Source: Candidatus Thorarchaeota archaeon
Lineage (GTDB): Archaea; Asgardarchaeota; Thorarchaeia; Thorarchaeales; Thorarchaeaceae
Direction of reading: 5' to 3'
Assembly: GCA_011365025.1 (NCBI GenBank)
Contig: RDOF01000003.1
Coordinates: forward strand, 1 to 64,000
Length of the DNA: 64,000 nucleotides
A program made the position numbers and the translations under genes. The notes under the pieces are model-generated. The model ran no database searches. It was not told the DNA's origin and saw nothing but the letters and a program-made list of their open reading frames with translations. This document shows positions 33,776 to 44,076 of the stretch, piece by piece. Each line of letters starts with the position of its first letter. Position 1 is the first letter of the stretch.

Positions 33776-36700
33776 TTGAAAGGGACGAATGGGGGTAACG
33801 AAGTCACCACCTTCTACGAGACTCCGTCATTGGCTATGATTGGGGCTCTAACCGAGAGGTCTAGACCATTGTGTGCCGCAACAAGCAGCGACCGTCGCAG
33901 GATGGGCGCCATGACTATCATAAGCTCCCTTATTCTAGTTGCAATGATTGTTTGGGGGAGCTATACCTTTCTTCTCGTTCAGCTTAACCAAGTGCGCCCG
34001 TATGCCCCTCACTATGAGTACGACGAAGTTATTGATTGGCCTTACAACATCAACTGGGCCGGTGGCCGAACAAACTGGTTTGAGAATGTGAACTACACCG
34101 ACTTCAACCTCAACGATTTTCTGCCAGACGACCTGCTATCTCAATTGGACAATATAGTATTCTTTGTATCGCCAGAAGACCCACCCCAGCTCTGGAGAAG
34201 CACGTCGTATGACTCCTACGATGGTTCCAGCTGGTCTAAGACCTCCTCTGCCCTTCACAGTGACATCGGTCAAATCCTAATCACAGAGAGTGAGGCTGAA
34301 TCCATTGGCACTACGACCTATCGTGTGTATCTGAACGTGACAACTGGGCCGGGTGTTGGCAGTATGGAACTCCCTACCCTCTTCCCCGAGATACTGATTA
34401 TTGAGGACTCCTTTGAAACAGGAGCGTTCATTGATGGGTCCTATGTTCCAGATTCCCCTTCGCGCCTAATCAGCTATGATTTGGAATATGACGACTATGG
34501 CTCTGTTCTCTTCAGTCCCTTCCTGGAGGGTGAACCGGACAACACCATAATTGTTAGTTACGAGGTGACCTATAGTATTCAGGATGTGCTAGGCGTGGCA
34601 AACCGCGCCCTTGACGGATTCATGGCGCCTCCCTCCATTGCGCCTTTATACACGGACCTTTCGGCAGTATCGCCCCTAAGTCCTCGAGTTGTTCAGAATG
34701 TCACCCCCTTTGTTGGCACTGGCAATGCCTACGAGCTTGCATTCGATGTGGAATCCTACTTCCGAACCACATTTGAGCTCATGATTGAGAACTACAATGA
34801 CAGGCCCTCTTCAGATCAAGAGCTGACTGACTGGTTTCTAGAACGTGGCGGCGGTCTACCCATGGACTTCGTCACTGCTTATTGCGTATTCATGAGATAC
34901 TTGGGTGTCCCTGCACGACCTGCTCTTGGCTATGCAGTAGGTACACCAATGGGTGGATATCGTGCTATACAGGTGCGACACATGATGTTCTGGGCTGAGG
35001 TCTTTGTGCCAATGTCGGGGCATCCCGAAGGCGGAGAGTGGATTCAGGTCATTCCAATTTCTCTTCCAGGCGATCTCGGTGGTGGAGAAATTCCTGAGAA
35101 TACTGGAGCGCAGAATGTTCAGTTGCTCATAGCCCCACTGCTTGCCGAGCCCTGGGCACTCATTGGAGATCCCTTCGACCTCGTTGCTGCGCTCTTCATA
35201 GATTTCCAGCAGGTCACAACTCCCGAAACAATCAATTTCTATGACGAAGGAGTCTTCGTAGGGAGTGCAGCAATTACTGGGTCGGGATTTGCCACCTTCA
35301 ACTATGCCTTCCCATCTGGCTCCATGGTGGGCGTCCACAACATATCCGCAACTTGGACCTTTTCTACATTTACGGTGATGAACTACACCTTTGTTTCGGC
35401 CGTGGATAATCCAAATCCTATGATGGCCAGTGCACTTGACGAACCCATGCGCCCTCAAGCAGAGCTTATTGACCTAGACATCCGCCTTGGTTTCGACAAT
35501 TATACTGCACACTGGAATGATACCGTCCGCGTGCATGGCAGGATGACCGATAGCCAGGGAACCCCAATAGACGGATCAACCCTCATCAATGACCAGATGG
35601 AGATAATCTGGGATGGAGTCAATCTTGGAAATGCAACAATACAATCCGATGGTACCTATTCCTATGATGCATATGTTGACCCCTTTGATGTGGTCCTGAT
35701 GTATCCGGGCCCACACGATGTCTGGTCTTATTACGGTGGCGAGATTGATCCGGAAACAGGTTTCTACAAGTACTTCCCTAATCGCTCCGAGGAGAACTCC
35801 ACGGTCACTGTCTATGGTTTGGCCGTACCCAACCTAGTCGTGTCTCCTGACCCTGCCTATCGAGGAGCGACACTTCATTATGAGGGATATCTGGAGCTTA
35901 TGGATGGCACGCCTCTACCCTTTGAAACCGTCTACTTCTACTTGGACGATATTCTCGTAGGGACAAAAATCACCAACTCCACAGCTCAGTTCGAGTTTGA
36001 TTATAGCATCCCGAGTGATTATCCTCTTGGAGAGGTAGAGGCAAATGCAACATGGTTGTCCACAGTTTCGGGGATTTCTGATAGTTCAGAGGCCCTGAAT
36101 GTCACCATTGGACTTCGGCCAGTCACCCTTACAATGTTCTCAAATCCAACAACCGTTGTCCATCTTCTCAACGACATCCTAATCTACGGCTGGCTTCTGG
36201 ATGGCGTCAACGGCACAGGACTTGTGGGCAGGACCATAGACATATGGTGGTACAATGGACTATCTTTGGTTAACATTGGATCCAACGTCACCGTCGCGGG
36301 AGGTTACTACGAGTTTGTATATACAGTGCCTCTGGGATACGAGGGCTATGTCCTTTATTGGAGCAACTACACTTCACCCGATACCATCTACGAAGACAAA
36401 CAATCAGCAGCAAGCATCATCGAAGTCAAGCTCTGGGACACCACATTGACAATACAGGCTAATCCTGACCCTGTCTACGTCCTAGGAACCCTTACCATTC
36501 AAGGAAATCTCTATCTTCCGGAATGGCAACCTTCACCCCTTCCTCTGCCAGGCGAGACTATTGATATCTGGTGGCACAATTCCACGGCTACCTACAAGAT
36601 TGCTTCAGTAACAACGAATTCGACAGGGGGCTATCTTTTCTATTTCGAAGTGCCATTGGACCACGAGCTTGGAAATGTCACGCTCTATGCCAACTGCTCC

Positions 36701-39700
36701 ATTTCCTATATCAATGTTAGAGACGCAGAGTCTGTTCATCTCTATCCGGTCGTTGATTCTCGGCCTACAATTCTCACAGTCTATTCAGGGAGTTCAGTGT
36801 ATCATCTGAATCAGACCGCCTACATATACGGCAGGCTACGAAATGCAACCGGGCCTCTTTCGGGTCAAACTATCTATATTCACTGGCAAAACAGTACTCA
36901 CACTCTTGTGTTTACAAGGGTTACCAACGCCTCTGGCTATTACAACTTCTATTATCCTCTTTCACTATCCGACGGCCCTGATACCGTCAATATCTATGTG
37001 AATTTCACCTCTCCAAGCCCTATCTATGATGATGCCTTTGCCACCCTGATTCCTTCTCTTACTCTTCAGCTGTATCAGCTTGACCTTATTGTGAATCCAA
37101 TAAACGCGGAATATCACTTGAACGAGTCTCTCTTTGTTACGGGCACTCTCTCCTTTGAGCTTACAGGAGCTCCAATTCCCGGAGCTACCGTTGCCATCCA
37201 TTATTACTGGCAGAATGGCACAGAACTCATAGACTATGCAATGACAAATGGATTTGGCATCTTCAATTCTCAGTATGACTTTACCTTGACGGACGCTTTG
37301 GGTGCAATCTACGTTTGGGCCGAGTACACGGCGTCGAACTCATTGTGGGAGAATGCGACTTCCGGGACTCAGCAAGCCGATGTAATTTTGTATGTTCTGG
37401 AGATTACCGTATCTGCACCTCCTACGGCATACCTCGACCAAGGCGTATTGATTGATGGCTACTTAACCTTCTTGGGAGGGCCACCCCCCTTATCAGGTGA
37501 AACCGTTAACATATACATCTCTCTGGTAGCTTCTGGGCCCTGGACTCTCATCTCGAGTCCAGTGACTGATGGAACCGGCTATTTTCAGCATACTCACTAT
37601 TTCACTGTCCCTCCGGACACCGAGGGCACCTATTACTTCAAGTGCAACTATTCAAGTACTGATCCGTTAAATGCAGATGCTACCACTGCCGCTATCCCGG
37701 TAATTGCCCAGAAGTGTGTTCTCGTTGATCTATTCTGGTACAATGGGACGGAATGGCCCCTGACGACAATAACCACAAACATCTCCGGTGAATTCACGTT
37801 CTACTACTTGGCAATGGACTATGACACTATTCGGACTGGAATCGAGGTCTACGGGCGCTATGCAGGAAATCTTACATTGGAATCGACGGAGTCCATTCAT
37901 GATTCTGTCACCCTGCTCCAATGGCAGACAGAAATCAATGGATTTGCTGTTGGCAGTCCGAGCTACTACATCTTGCAGACCCTGTCAATATCAGGCACAC
38001 TTCAGTACTCCCTCAACCTAGCTCCAATCGGTGGCGCCACTGTGGAGCTCCTCTTTGATGGTTCTCCAGTTGCCTTTGGAACCACGCTTTCTAACGGATT
38101 CTTCTATATTCCATGGCAAGTGCCTGAAGCAGTGCCTCCAGGTAACCATCAGGTTTCCGCAAGATATACTCCCCCTCCAAACTGGATTAATGGTGCCACA
38201 ACAATCCCTATCGCCGTTGACATTCAGCGATATTCGGTGAACCTAACCGCAGATGTAGACACGACGCATGTCTATCGAGGTGGTTCTCTGACTATATTTG
38301 GAACGCTTCAATTCGCTAATGGAACCGCAATGGTAGGTTATGATGTGGAGATTCATTGGGACAATGGCGTGGACACTATCCTTCAGACTATCACCATCAC
38401 CGATGCCGTATCGGGGTCTTTTGCCTACTTGCATGTCATTGACTGGAGTCATCCTGTTGGAATAAGCCAGTACTATGTGGTGTTTATTCGGCCAAATTTG
38501 GCATTTGAAGCGGCAGTAACAATGCCTGCTAATGTGGAAGTCTGGGATCTTATTTTGCTACAGCTCGACACTCAGACGGTTTTTCTAGCTGACCGAGGCG
38601 GCACAATTACTATCTCTGGCATTGCCCGTCATGGTGGCTTTGCAGCACCAAACACTCCTGTCGTGATTCTCGGAGATGGAAATCCAATTGACTCAACAAC
38701 TACTGGAGTTGACGGGCGTTTTAGTGTTGACCTATTAGTTCCCGACGGCGCTGCACCCGGGCTGTACAACATTACCATTGACATGCCTGCTGGCAGTTAC
38801 TATGAACGTTCGGGAACTCCAGTTCCGTGGTTTATCACAGTCAGCATAGACACTGTGCTGTTCATCAGTTTTCCACGAAGTGCTGAGGTTCAACCCGGTG
38901 AGAACTTCACCCTCTCCCTGAGATTGCAGGACGCTGATGGAAATCCTATTCATGACGCAACTCTAGATATCTATCTAAACTCAACATTTCTCCTAAGTCG
39001 TTTGATGACAGCGGCTGATTGGCCTGACATTCAAATAGCAGTCCCCCAGTCTTGGGCTGCAAGTGGAAGATATGTCATTATTGTTGAGTATGATGATGAC
39101 CCCGGACAGTATCTAAGAGGCACGACGGCGGAAACAGCTGACACAATGCACATCTTCACAGACGTTGTGTTCGATTTTGGAAGAACGCCTGGACGGGTTA
39201 GTCCCGGATTGGAGTTCACAATATCTGTGGAGCTGACTGATGACCAGGGAATTCCGATTGCCGGTCGCAGAGTTGAATTCAACTTGAATGGAACGGCCAC
39301 GGCAATACGACAGACGGACTCATCCGGGATTGCCACATTCGCCGTGGCTGCGATCGACACTCCTGCAAACTTCACTTTTTCCGTTACTCTGCTATCACAG
39401 TATGTATCCGGTATTGAATCATTAGACTTCACGGTTCAGATTCGGGAGCCTGGGGGCGGCTTCCTCGATACACTCGATTTTCTCCTTCCACTGGCCCTTA
39501 TTGGCGCTGCGATTGTTTTTGTCTTTCTGTACATCTACTTTGTGAAGGGACTTGGAAGGAGCGATTCAGGCCTTGAAGACGAAAGCATCTCGCAGCGTTT
39601 ACGAAATATCAAGAAGCTGGCCGATGCCGGCAAATTCAGTGCTGCAATAAACCTAGCATATCACACGTTTGAGGAGTTATGCAGCACAAAAACAGGCTCC

Positions 39701-39913
39701 GAGCGACGTCTATCTGAGACTGCTCGGGATTTTGTGACTCGAACATTGGAGCAAATTCCTCTGGACCCTGCTTCAGTGACCGAATTGCTTGAAGCCTATG
39801 AGGAGGCGCGTTTCTCGGACCACGAAGTCTCGCGTTCGCGCTACGAAAACACCATGCGTGTTTTCACTGATCTCTATCCGCGAATTGAGGCGGTTGTTGT
39901 TGTTACAGAATAG
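33776..39913 (+). CDS. giant surface protein: degenerate transglutaminase core, Ig-like repeats, cytoplasmic tail domain
   Basis: Membrane protein of up to 2045 residues. A first membrane helix lies at about 44-66. An extracellular region follows with a transglutaminase-like core (about 300-430): DFVTAYCVFMRYLGVPARP matches the family helix, but the catalytic Cys position reads P (GLPMDF), the His position of HAWAEV reads M (MFWAEVF) and the Asp position reads I (WIQVIP). So it is probably not enzymatically active. Residues about 450-1880 are roughly fourteen Ig-like beta-sandwich repeats with many N-glycosylation sites. A second helix lies at 1898-1925 and a 105-residue cytoplasmic helical domain ends the protein. 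The TTG start at 33776 is uncertain; ATG 33836 is possible. It heads a six-gene operon. Confidence 0.88.
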   Translation: MKGTNGGNEVTTFYETPSLAMIGALTERSRPLCAATSSDRRRMGAMTIISSLILVAMIVWGSYTFLLVQLNQVRPYAPHYEYDEVIDWPYNINWAGGRTNWFENVNYTDFNLNDFLPDDLLSQLDNIVFFVSPEDPPQLWRSTSYDSYDGSSWSKTSSALHSDIGQILITESEAESIGTTTYRVYLNVTTGPGVGSMELPTLFPEILIIEDSFETGAFIDGSYVPDSPSRLISYDLEYDDYGSVLFSPFLEGEPDNTIIVSYEVTYSIQDVLGVANRALDGFMAPPSIAPLYTDLSAVSPLSPRVVQNVTPFVGTGNAYELAFDVESYFRTTFELMIENYNDRPSSDQELTDWFLERGGGLPMDFVTAYCVFMRYLGVPARPALGYAVGTPMGGYRAIQVRHMMFWAEVFVPMSGHPEGGEWIQVIPISLPGDLGGGEIPENTGAQNVQLLIAPLLAEPWALIGDPFDLVAALFIDFQQVTTPETINFYDEGVFVGSAAITGSGFATFNYAFPSGSMVGVHNISATWTFSTFTVMNYTFVSAVDNPNPMMASALDEPMRPQAELIDLDIRLGFDNYTAHWNDTVRVHGRMTDSQGTPIDGSTLINDQMEIIWDGVNLGNATIQSDGTYSYDAYVDPFDVVLMYPGPHDVWSYYGGEIDPETGFYKYFPNRSEENSTVTVYGLAVPNLVVSPDPAYRGATLHYEGYLELMDGTPLPFETVYFYLDDILVGTKITNSTAQFEFDYSIPSDYPLGEVEANATWLSTVSGISDSSEALNVTIGLRPVTLTMFSNPTTVVHLLNDILIYGWLLDGVNGTGLVGRTIDIWWYNGLSLVNIGSNVTVAGGYYEFVYTVPLGYEGYVLYWSNYTSPDTIYEDKQSAASIIEVKLWDTTLTIQANPDPVYVLGTLTIQGNLYLPEWQPSPLPLPGETIDIWWHNSTATYKIASVTTNSTGGYLFYFEVPLDHELGNVTLYANCSISYINVRDAESVHLYPVVDSRPTILTVYSGSSVYHLNQTAYIYGRLRNATGPLSGQTIYIHWQNSTHTLVFTRVTNASGYYNFYYPLSLSDGPDTVNIYVNFTSPSPIYDDAFATLIPSLTLQLYQLDLIVNPINAEYHLNESLFVTGTLSFELTGAPIPGATVAIHYYWQNGTELIDYAMTNGFGIFNSQYDFTLTDALGAIYVWAEYTASNSLWENATSGTQQADVILYVLEITVSAPPTAYLDQGVLIDGYLTFLGGPPPLSGETVNIYISLVASGPWTLISSPVTDGTGYFQHTHYFTVPPDTEGTYYFKCNYSSTDPLNADATTAAIPVIAQKCVLVDLFWYNGTEWPLTTITTNISGEFTFYYLAMDYDTIRTGIEVYGRYAGNLTLESTESIHDSVTLLQWQTEINGFAVGSPSYYILQTLSISGTLQYSLNLAPIGGATVELLFDGSPVAFGTTLSNGFFYIPWQVPEAVPPGNHQVSARYTPPPNWINGATTIPIAVDIQRYSVNLTADVDTTHVYRGGSLTIFGTLQFANGTAMVGYDVEIHWDNGVDTILQTITITDAVSGSFAYLHVIDWSHPVGISQYYVVFIRPNLAFEAAVTMPANVEVWDLILLQLDTQTVFLADRGGTITISGIARHGGFAAPNTPVVILGDGNPIDSTTTGVDGRFSVDLLVPDGAAPGLYNITIDMPAGSYYERSGTPVPWFITVSIDTVLFISFPRSAEVQPGENFTLSLRLQDADGNPIHDATLDIYLNSTFLLSRLMTAADWPDIQIAVPQSWAASGRYVIIVEYDDDPGQYLRGTTAETADTMHIFTDVVFDFGRTPGRVSPGLEFTISVELTDDQGIPIAGRRVEFNLNGTATAIRQTDSSGIATFAVAAIDTPANFTFSVTLLSQYVSGIESLDFTVQIREPGGGFLDTLDFLLPLALIGAAIVFVFLYIYFVKGLGRSDSGLEDESISQRLRNIKKLADAGKFSAAINLAYHTFEELCSTKTGSERRLSETARDFVTRTLEQIPLDPASVTELLEAYEEARFSDHEVSRSRYENTMRVFTDLYPRIEAVVVVTE

Positions 39914-39924
39914 AAGGTGATGAT

Positions 39925-40311
39925 ATGGGCTTAATGGATTCCTTAAGAGGCAAGTTCGCTCGGAAACCAGGTGAGGAGGGTGTAGACATCCCCTCAAAGC
40001 TGAGGAACATCAAGAAGCTGGCCGATGCCGGCAAGTATGATGCTGCCATAACGCTGGCCTACCGTACTTTTGAACAGATGTGTGGGCGCAAGACCGGGAC
40101 CGAGAGGATGCACTCTGAAACTGCACATGAATTCCTAGATCGTGTTTTGAAGTCATTGCCTCTTGATAGTGTAATGGTGGACGAGTTTGTTTCCATCTAC
40201 TTGGAGGCTCGTTTTTCTAACCACGTGATTTCACGTGAGCGATATGAAGTAGCTATCAAGACCTTCAGTGACTTGTATCCAAGGATAGAAGGCAGAATAC
40301 TATCGGAGTAA
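39925..40311 (+). CDS. standalone copy of the giant protein's C-terminal domain
   Basis: Soluble helical protein of 128 residues, very similar to residues about 1938-2045 of the preceding protein: both have SxxLRNIKKLADAGK, AAI-LAYRTFE, then a conserved end FSDLYPRIE. The pattern resembles the DUF4129-like cytoplasmic tails found with transglutaminase-type membrane proteins. AAGGTGATG precedes its ATG, 11 bp after the upstream stop. Homo- or hetero-association with the tail of the giant protein is a reasonable inference. Nothing else is known. Confidence 0.8.
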   Translation: MGLMDSLRGKFARKPGEEGVDIPSKLRNIKKLADAGKYDAAITLAYRTFEQMCGRKTGTERMHSETAHEFLDRVLKSLPLDSVMVDEFVSIYLEARFSNHVISRERYEVAIKTFSDLYPRIEGRILSE

Positions 40312-40325
40312 GAAGGGTGTAACTG

Positions 40326-41714
40326 ATGGGCTGGAAAGAAGCAGTTCAAGTGATTCTATTCATCCTTAGCTGGGCTCCCATTGGCCTACTTGCTGGTACA
40401 ACAATAGCAGGAGTTGGTGAGGTCTATGGGCAAGATTTCAGCATTTACAATGAAGGATGGAATGGGTACAGCGAGTTTAGAACTGCGGTGAATGAGTCAG
40501 GCTATGATGTAAAATCCATCCAGTCCTCTATGAGTGTTCTATCTAGGTATCAAGGTTCTGCAGTTTTGGTAATTTCAGGACCTGTGATAGATTACAGCGC
40601 TGACACGTTGCTGGTGATGTTTCAGCATCTGCTTGCAGGTGGTGGTGTTCTGATAGCTGACGATTTTGGAACATCAAACAATTCCCTTTTCCTCTTGAAC
40701 CAATTCATGCAGCCTCAGATTGGATCTGCTGTTCCCGGACTGAATTTCACTGGGCTGCTCACCTTCACCAAGGGGGTCCTCTTGGATTTGGACTCCTATG
40801 ACAAAGATCCACGTCTCCCAGTAATTAGGGATATAGTCCCCCATCCCATAACACAAGGTATTAGCGAGCTTCACCTAAACTGGGCATCAACCCTCAATCC
40901 TACTTCCTTAATGGGATACTTTGGAGTGGCTTGGACAACTGACCGGGCCTGGGTCGAACCCAACATTGATGATCCCAATCCTTGGCCAGATGAGGGCGAA
41001 ATGGCCGGGGTTTTGCCAGTGGCCGGGGCAATTGACCTCTCTGCATCTTTTCCGGGTGCAGGACGGCTTGTGGCCTTAAGTGATCCAAGCATATTTTCCA
41101 ATGACATGTGGGATCGATTCTCTGACAATCAACGGTTTGGTTTGAACATAATTAACTGGTTGGCACAGGGTCAAAGAAATTATACAATAGCATTTAGCGA
41201 AAATCTCCTTGCCGTTCCTTGGAACTCCCCGGAGTTCTTCTTTGGTCTTTATCTTGGGAGGGCATTATGGCTATCAGCCATTCCTTGGCTTGCTCCTCTC
41301 TACCCTCTTATTACAGTAATGGGCATTCGCAAGTATCTTCCTGATCCAAAGAAGCCCGAAGTGAAAAGCGTTTCAGAGGTATTCCTCCGGCGCGGACAGA
41401 CCTACTTCAGTGAACGGATGATATACTATAGAACAGAGGGCAACTACAGTCGTGTTGTGAAGATGCTCTATAGACGGCTAAGGAGAGACCTGACCAAAAA
41501 GAATCGATGGACTGAGTTTAGTGTTAAGAAACTCTGGGAACTCATGCAATATAAGGACCCAAAGATGAAACAAGAGGAGTTCCTAGAGACTATTAGTAGA
41601 ATAGAAGAGATCTCCTCCAATCCTGGGATGAAGGTCAAGGAGAATGAAATGATGGAACTCTTCTTCTTTATGCGTAATATTCAATCATTACTAATCGATA
41701 CAAAGTCAAAGTGA
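40326..41714 (+). CDS. DUF4350-like membrane protein
   Basis: Membrane protein of 462 residues. An N-terminal helix (residues 6-27) leads to an extracytoplasmic domain with the DUF4350 pattern: a strand-turn region (SAVLVISGP, then HLLAGGGVLIADDFGTSNN) typical of a GATase1-like fold, ending GRLVALSDPSIFSNDMW. A second helix lies near 305-335, and the last 120 residues are cytoplasmic and basic. DUF4350 genes usually stand beside moxR and DUF58 genes, as here. The role in the MoxR system is unknown. Confidence 0.8.
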   Translation: MGWKEAVQVILFILSWAPIGLLAGTTIAGVGEVYGQDFSIYNEGWNGYSEFRTAVNESGYDVKSIQSSMSVLSRYQGSAVLVISGPVIDYSADTLLVMFQHLLAGGGVLIADDFGTSNNSLFLLNQFMQPQIGSAVPGLNFTGLLTFTKGVLLDLDSYDKDPRLPVIRDIVPHPITQGISELHLNWASTLNPTSLMGYFGVAWTTDRAWVEPNIDDPNPWPDEGEMAGVLPVAGAIDLSASFPGAGRLVALSDPSIFSNDMWDRFSDNQRFGLNIINWLAQGQRNYTIAFSENLLAVPWNSPEFFFGLYLGRALWLSAIPWLAPLYPLITVMGIRKYLPDPKKPEVKSVSEVFLRRGQTYFSERMIYYRTEGNYSRVVKMLYRRLRRDLTKKNRWTEFSVKKLWELMQYKDPKMKQEEFLETISRIEEISSNPGMKVKENEMMELFFFMRNIQSLLIDTKSK

Positions 41715-41728
41715 GGTAGAAAGAAAAA

Positions 41729-42715
41729 TTGACAACAGAAGGACAGACAGAAACTGAAGTTGCTGGTCTACCTGCGATGACCATTGATGAAGTAAAGGCA
41801 TCTAGCCAAGAAATACTTCGTGAGTGTGCTCGTCGAGTGGTGGGGCAAACCGACATAATGCGCGATGTGCTGATTGCGTTCCTGTCTGATGGTCACGTGG
41901 TCCTGGAAGGTGTTCCAGGACTGGCAAAGACCTACATGGCACGAACCTTTGCATCCATTCTTGGGTGCGCATTCAAACGCATTCAGCTCACGGTTGACAC
42001 ACTTCCTGCAGACCTGCTCGGAAGCAATGTCTTCAATCAACGGACAGGAGAATTCTGGTTCAGAAAAGGACCTGTATTCTCAAACTTGGTCTTGGCTGAC
42101 GAGATAAACCGATGCCCGCCGAAGTCACAGAGTGCACTTCTTGAGGTCATGGAGGAACGTCAGGTGTCTATTGAAGGAGTGACTAGGAAACTTCCAAAAC
42201 CATTTCTGATAATTGCCACGCAAAACCCTGTGGAGCAGGAGGGGACCTATCCGCTTCCTGAGGCTCAACTAGACCGGTTCATGTTCAGACTGATACTGGA
42301 TTATCCAACAACTAATGAAGAAGCAGAGGTCATCCGCAGAAAGCACGTTGGAGAAGTGACCGACTTGCGTGTTTTGGCTGATCCTGCAACGATTGTGAGG
42401 ATGCAAAATGCCTGTAAGACGGTGTTTCTCGAAGAAGATATCATCAACTATATTCGTGATGTAATCATCAGGACGCGCAACGATCCACAAATCCTTTTGG
42501 GCGGCTCACCTCGGGCGTCGCTTGTGCTGATGAATGCCTCAAAATCAAGAGCGGCGATGCACGGGCGTGACTATGTTGTTCCTGAGGACGTTCGAAAACT
42601 GACCGTTCAAACGCTTAACCACAGGCTAATTCTGAAGCCAGAGGCTGAGTTGGAAGGACTGACGGTTGAGCGCGTTGTATCAAGAATTCTAGGCGAAGTG
42701 GATGTCCCACGCTAG
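41729..42715 (+). CDS. MoxR-family AAA+ ATPase
   Basis: AAA+ chaperone-like ATPase of 328 residues. Walker A is LEGVPGLAKT (residues about 59-68), Walker B is VLADEINRCPPK, sensor 1 is IATQNPVEQEG, and the Arg finger region is PEAQLDRF. MoxR proteins act with VWA-domain partners to mature or activate complexes; the DUF58 protein downstream is the likely partner. TTG start with AGGTAG upstream; 14 bp after the DUF4350 gene. Confidence 0.93.
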   Translation: MTTEGQTETEVAGLPAMTIDEVKASSQEILRECARRVVGQTDIMRDVLIAFLSDGHVVLEGVPGLAKTYMARTFASILGCAFKRIQLTVDTLPADLLGSNVFNQRTGEFWFRKGPVFSNLVLADEINRCPPKSQSALLEVMEERQVSIEGVTRKLPKPFLIIATQNPVEQEGTYPLPEAQLDRFMFRLILDYPTTNEEAEVIRRKHVGEVTDLRVLADPATIVRMQNACKTVFLEEDIINYIRDVIIRTRNDPQILLGGSPRASLVLMNASKSRAAMHGRDYVVPEDVRKLTVQTLNHRLILKPEAELEGLTVERVVSRILGEVDVPR

Positions 42716-42732
42716 TGTTCTGGGACCTTTGA

Positions 42733-44076
42733 TTGCTGCGGAGAAGATTTGAAGTGATCACACAAAGAGGCTTTGTAGTCATATTCGCCGGGGTACTGCT
42801 CCTAACAAGTGGTTTTGTATGGGCCAATTTCTACCTCACTACTCTCGGCGTGTACCTGCTAATCGGCCTAGTTGTGACACTGCCTCTTTTCGCTCTCACC
42901 GCCAATATTGCAGGAATTGAGGTCGATAGAGAGATCGACAAGGTGAAGGTATTTTCGGGGGACTTTGTGCGTGTGCGCGTAACGGTTCGAAACGTTTCAA
43001 GAAGGCACTTTGATTTCATTGAAGTATGGGACCAGTATCCTGAAACATGGATTCTTGCAATTGGAGAGAATTTCATAGCTAGTCGCATCGAGCCCGGAAG
43101 CAGTATCACGTTTTCCTACATTCTTCAAGTGCGGATGCGTGGGCGATACAATCTTGGACCTACGGATGTCGTCATGCGCGATCGACTTGGACTGCATTAC
43201 TACAAGCGAACCTTGGAGGCAGAGACTGAGATTCTTGTATATCCTACTTGGAAGGATGTGCGCCGAATGGAAGCTCTAGGAAAGCAGCGTCAGCTGGGCC
43301 TGATGTTTGGCGCTCACCGTACGAAGATTGTTGGCATGGGTACCGATTTCACAGGATTTCGGGAATATGTGCCTGGTGACTCCTTTAGGCTGATAGACTG
43401 GAAGACAAGTGCAAAGCGCGGAGACCTTGTTGTAAAGCAGTTTGAGCAGGAGAAGAATATCCAAGTCGTCTGTATGGTCGATACAAGCGGGAGCATGGGG
43501 AATGGCTATCCAGAGAATACAAAGCTGGAGTACGCGATTCGTGCTGCTGTATTGCTCACACACCTTGGCCTTGAGAGGAAGGACCTTGTTGGTACTTGTG
43601 TTTTCAGCGAGATTGTGCACTCCTATGTACCTCCCTCAACCTCGCCCAATCACATGTACAATGTCCTTGAGTCGTTGGCACTTGCCAGTCCCTCCGGGTG
43701 GAGCGATTATGAATCCGCAGTCTCCTATGTTGTTGAACAGACCAGGAAACGGTCTCTCTTCATATTCTTTACAGACCTGGAAGAAAGTCCAGTTCCGCTA
43801 CTAAACGCCATGAAGACGATTGTAGCCAATGGGCATCGCGCACAGGTAATTAGCCCCTTTGGACCTTGGTTCGAGGCGCCGGTTGGGCAATTTGGACCTG
43901 TGGAGAAAGTGCTTTCTGAGGCTGTATCTGAAGAGCTATGGGAGCGCAGAAGAAAGATCTCCCGAGCACTTGCCAAATTCAATATCTCTGTGGTCAATGT
44001 AGGACCTGAGGACTTTCTGCCAACAATCATAAAAACCTACGAGGAAGCAAAGCAAAGGGGGGTGGCAATGTTTTGA
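42733..44076 (+). CDS. DUF58 protein with VWA-type MIDAS motif
   Basis: Partner-type protein of MoxR, 447 residues. Two membrane helices lie at about 10-60. An Ig-like region follows (EVDREIDKVKVFSG, then VRVTVRNVSR). The DUF58 signature is GTDFTGFREYVPGDSFRLIDWKTSAKRG. The VWA part starts with the MIDAS motif MVDTSGSMGNG near 252. TTG start at 42733. It overlaps the next gene by 4 bp (TTGA). Confidence 0.9.
   Translation: MLRRRFEVITQRGFVVIFAGVLLLTSGFVWANFYLTTLGVYLLIGLVVTLPLFALTANIAGIEVDREIDKVKVFSGDFVRVRVTVRNVSRRHFDFIEVWDQYPETWILAIGENFIASRIEPGSSITFSYILQVRMRGRYNLGPTDVVMRDRLGLHYYKRTLEAETEILVYPTWKDVRRMEALGKQRQLGLMFGAHRTKIVGMGTDFTGFREYVPGDSFRLIDWKTSAKRGDLVVKQFEQEKNIQVVCMVDTSGSMGNGYPENTKLEYAIRAAVLLTHLGLERKDLVGTCVFSEIVHSYVPPSTSPNHMYNVLESLALASPSGWSDYESAVSYVVEQTRKRSLFIFFTDLEESPVPLLNAMKTIVANGHRAQVISPFGPWFEAPVGQFGPVEKVLSEAVSEELWERRRKISRALAKFNISVVNVGPEDFLPTIIKTYEEAKQRGVAMF

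Noticed and set aside
34856..35458. 200-codon antisense ORF within the giant surface gene
   Set aside because: No start context and no recognisable domain; it is a shadow of a strongly coding frame on the other strand.
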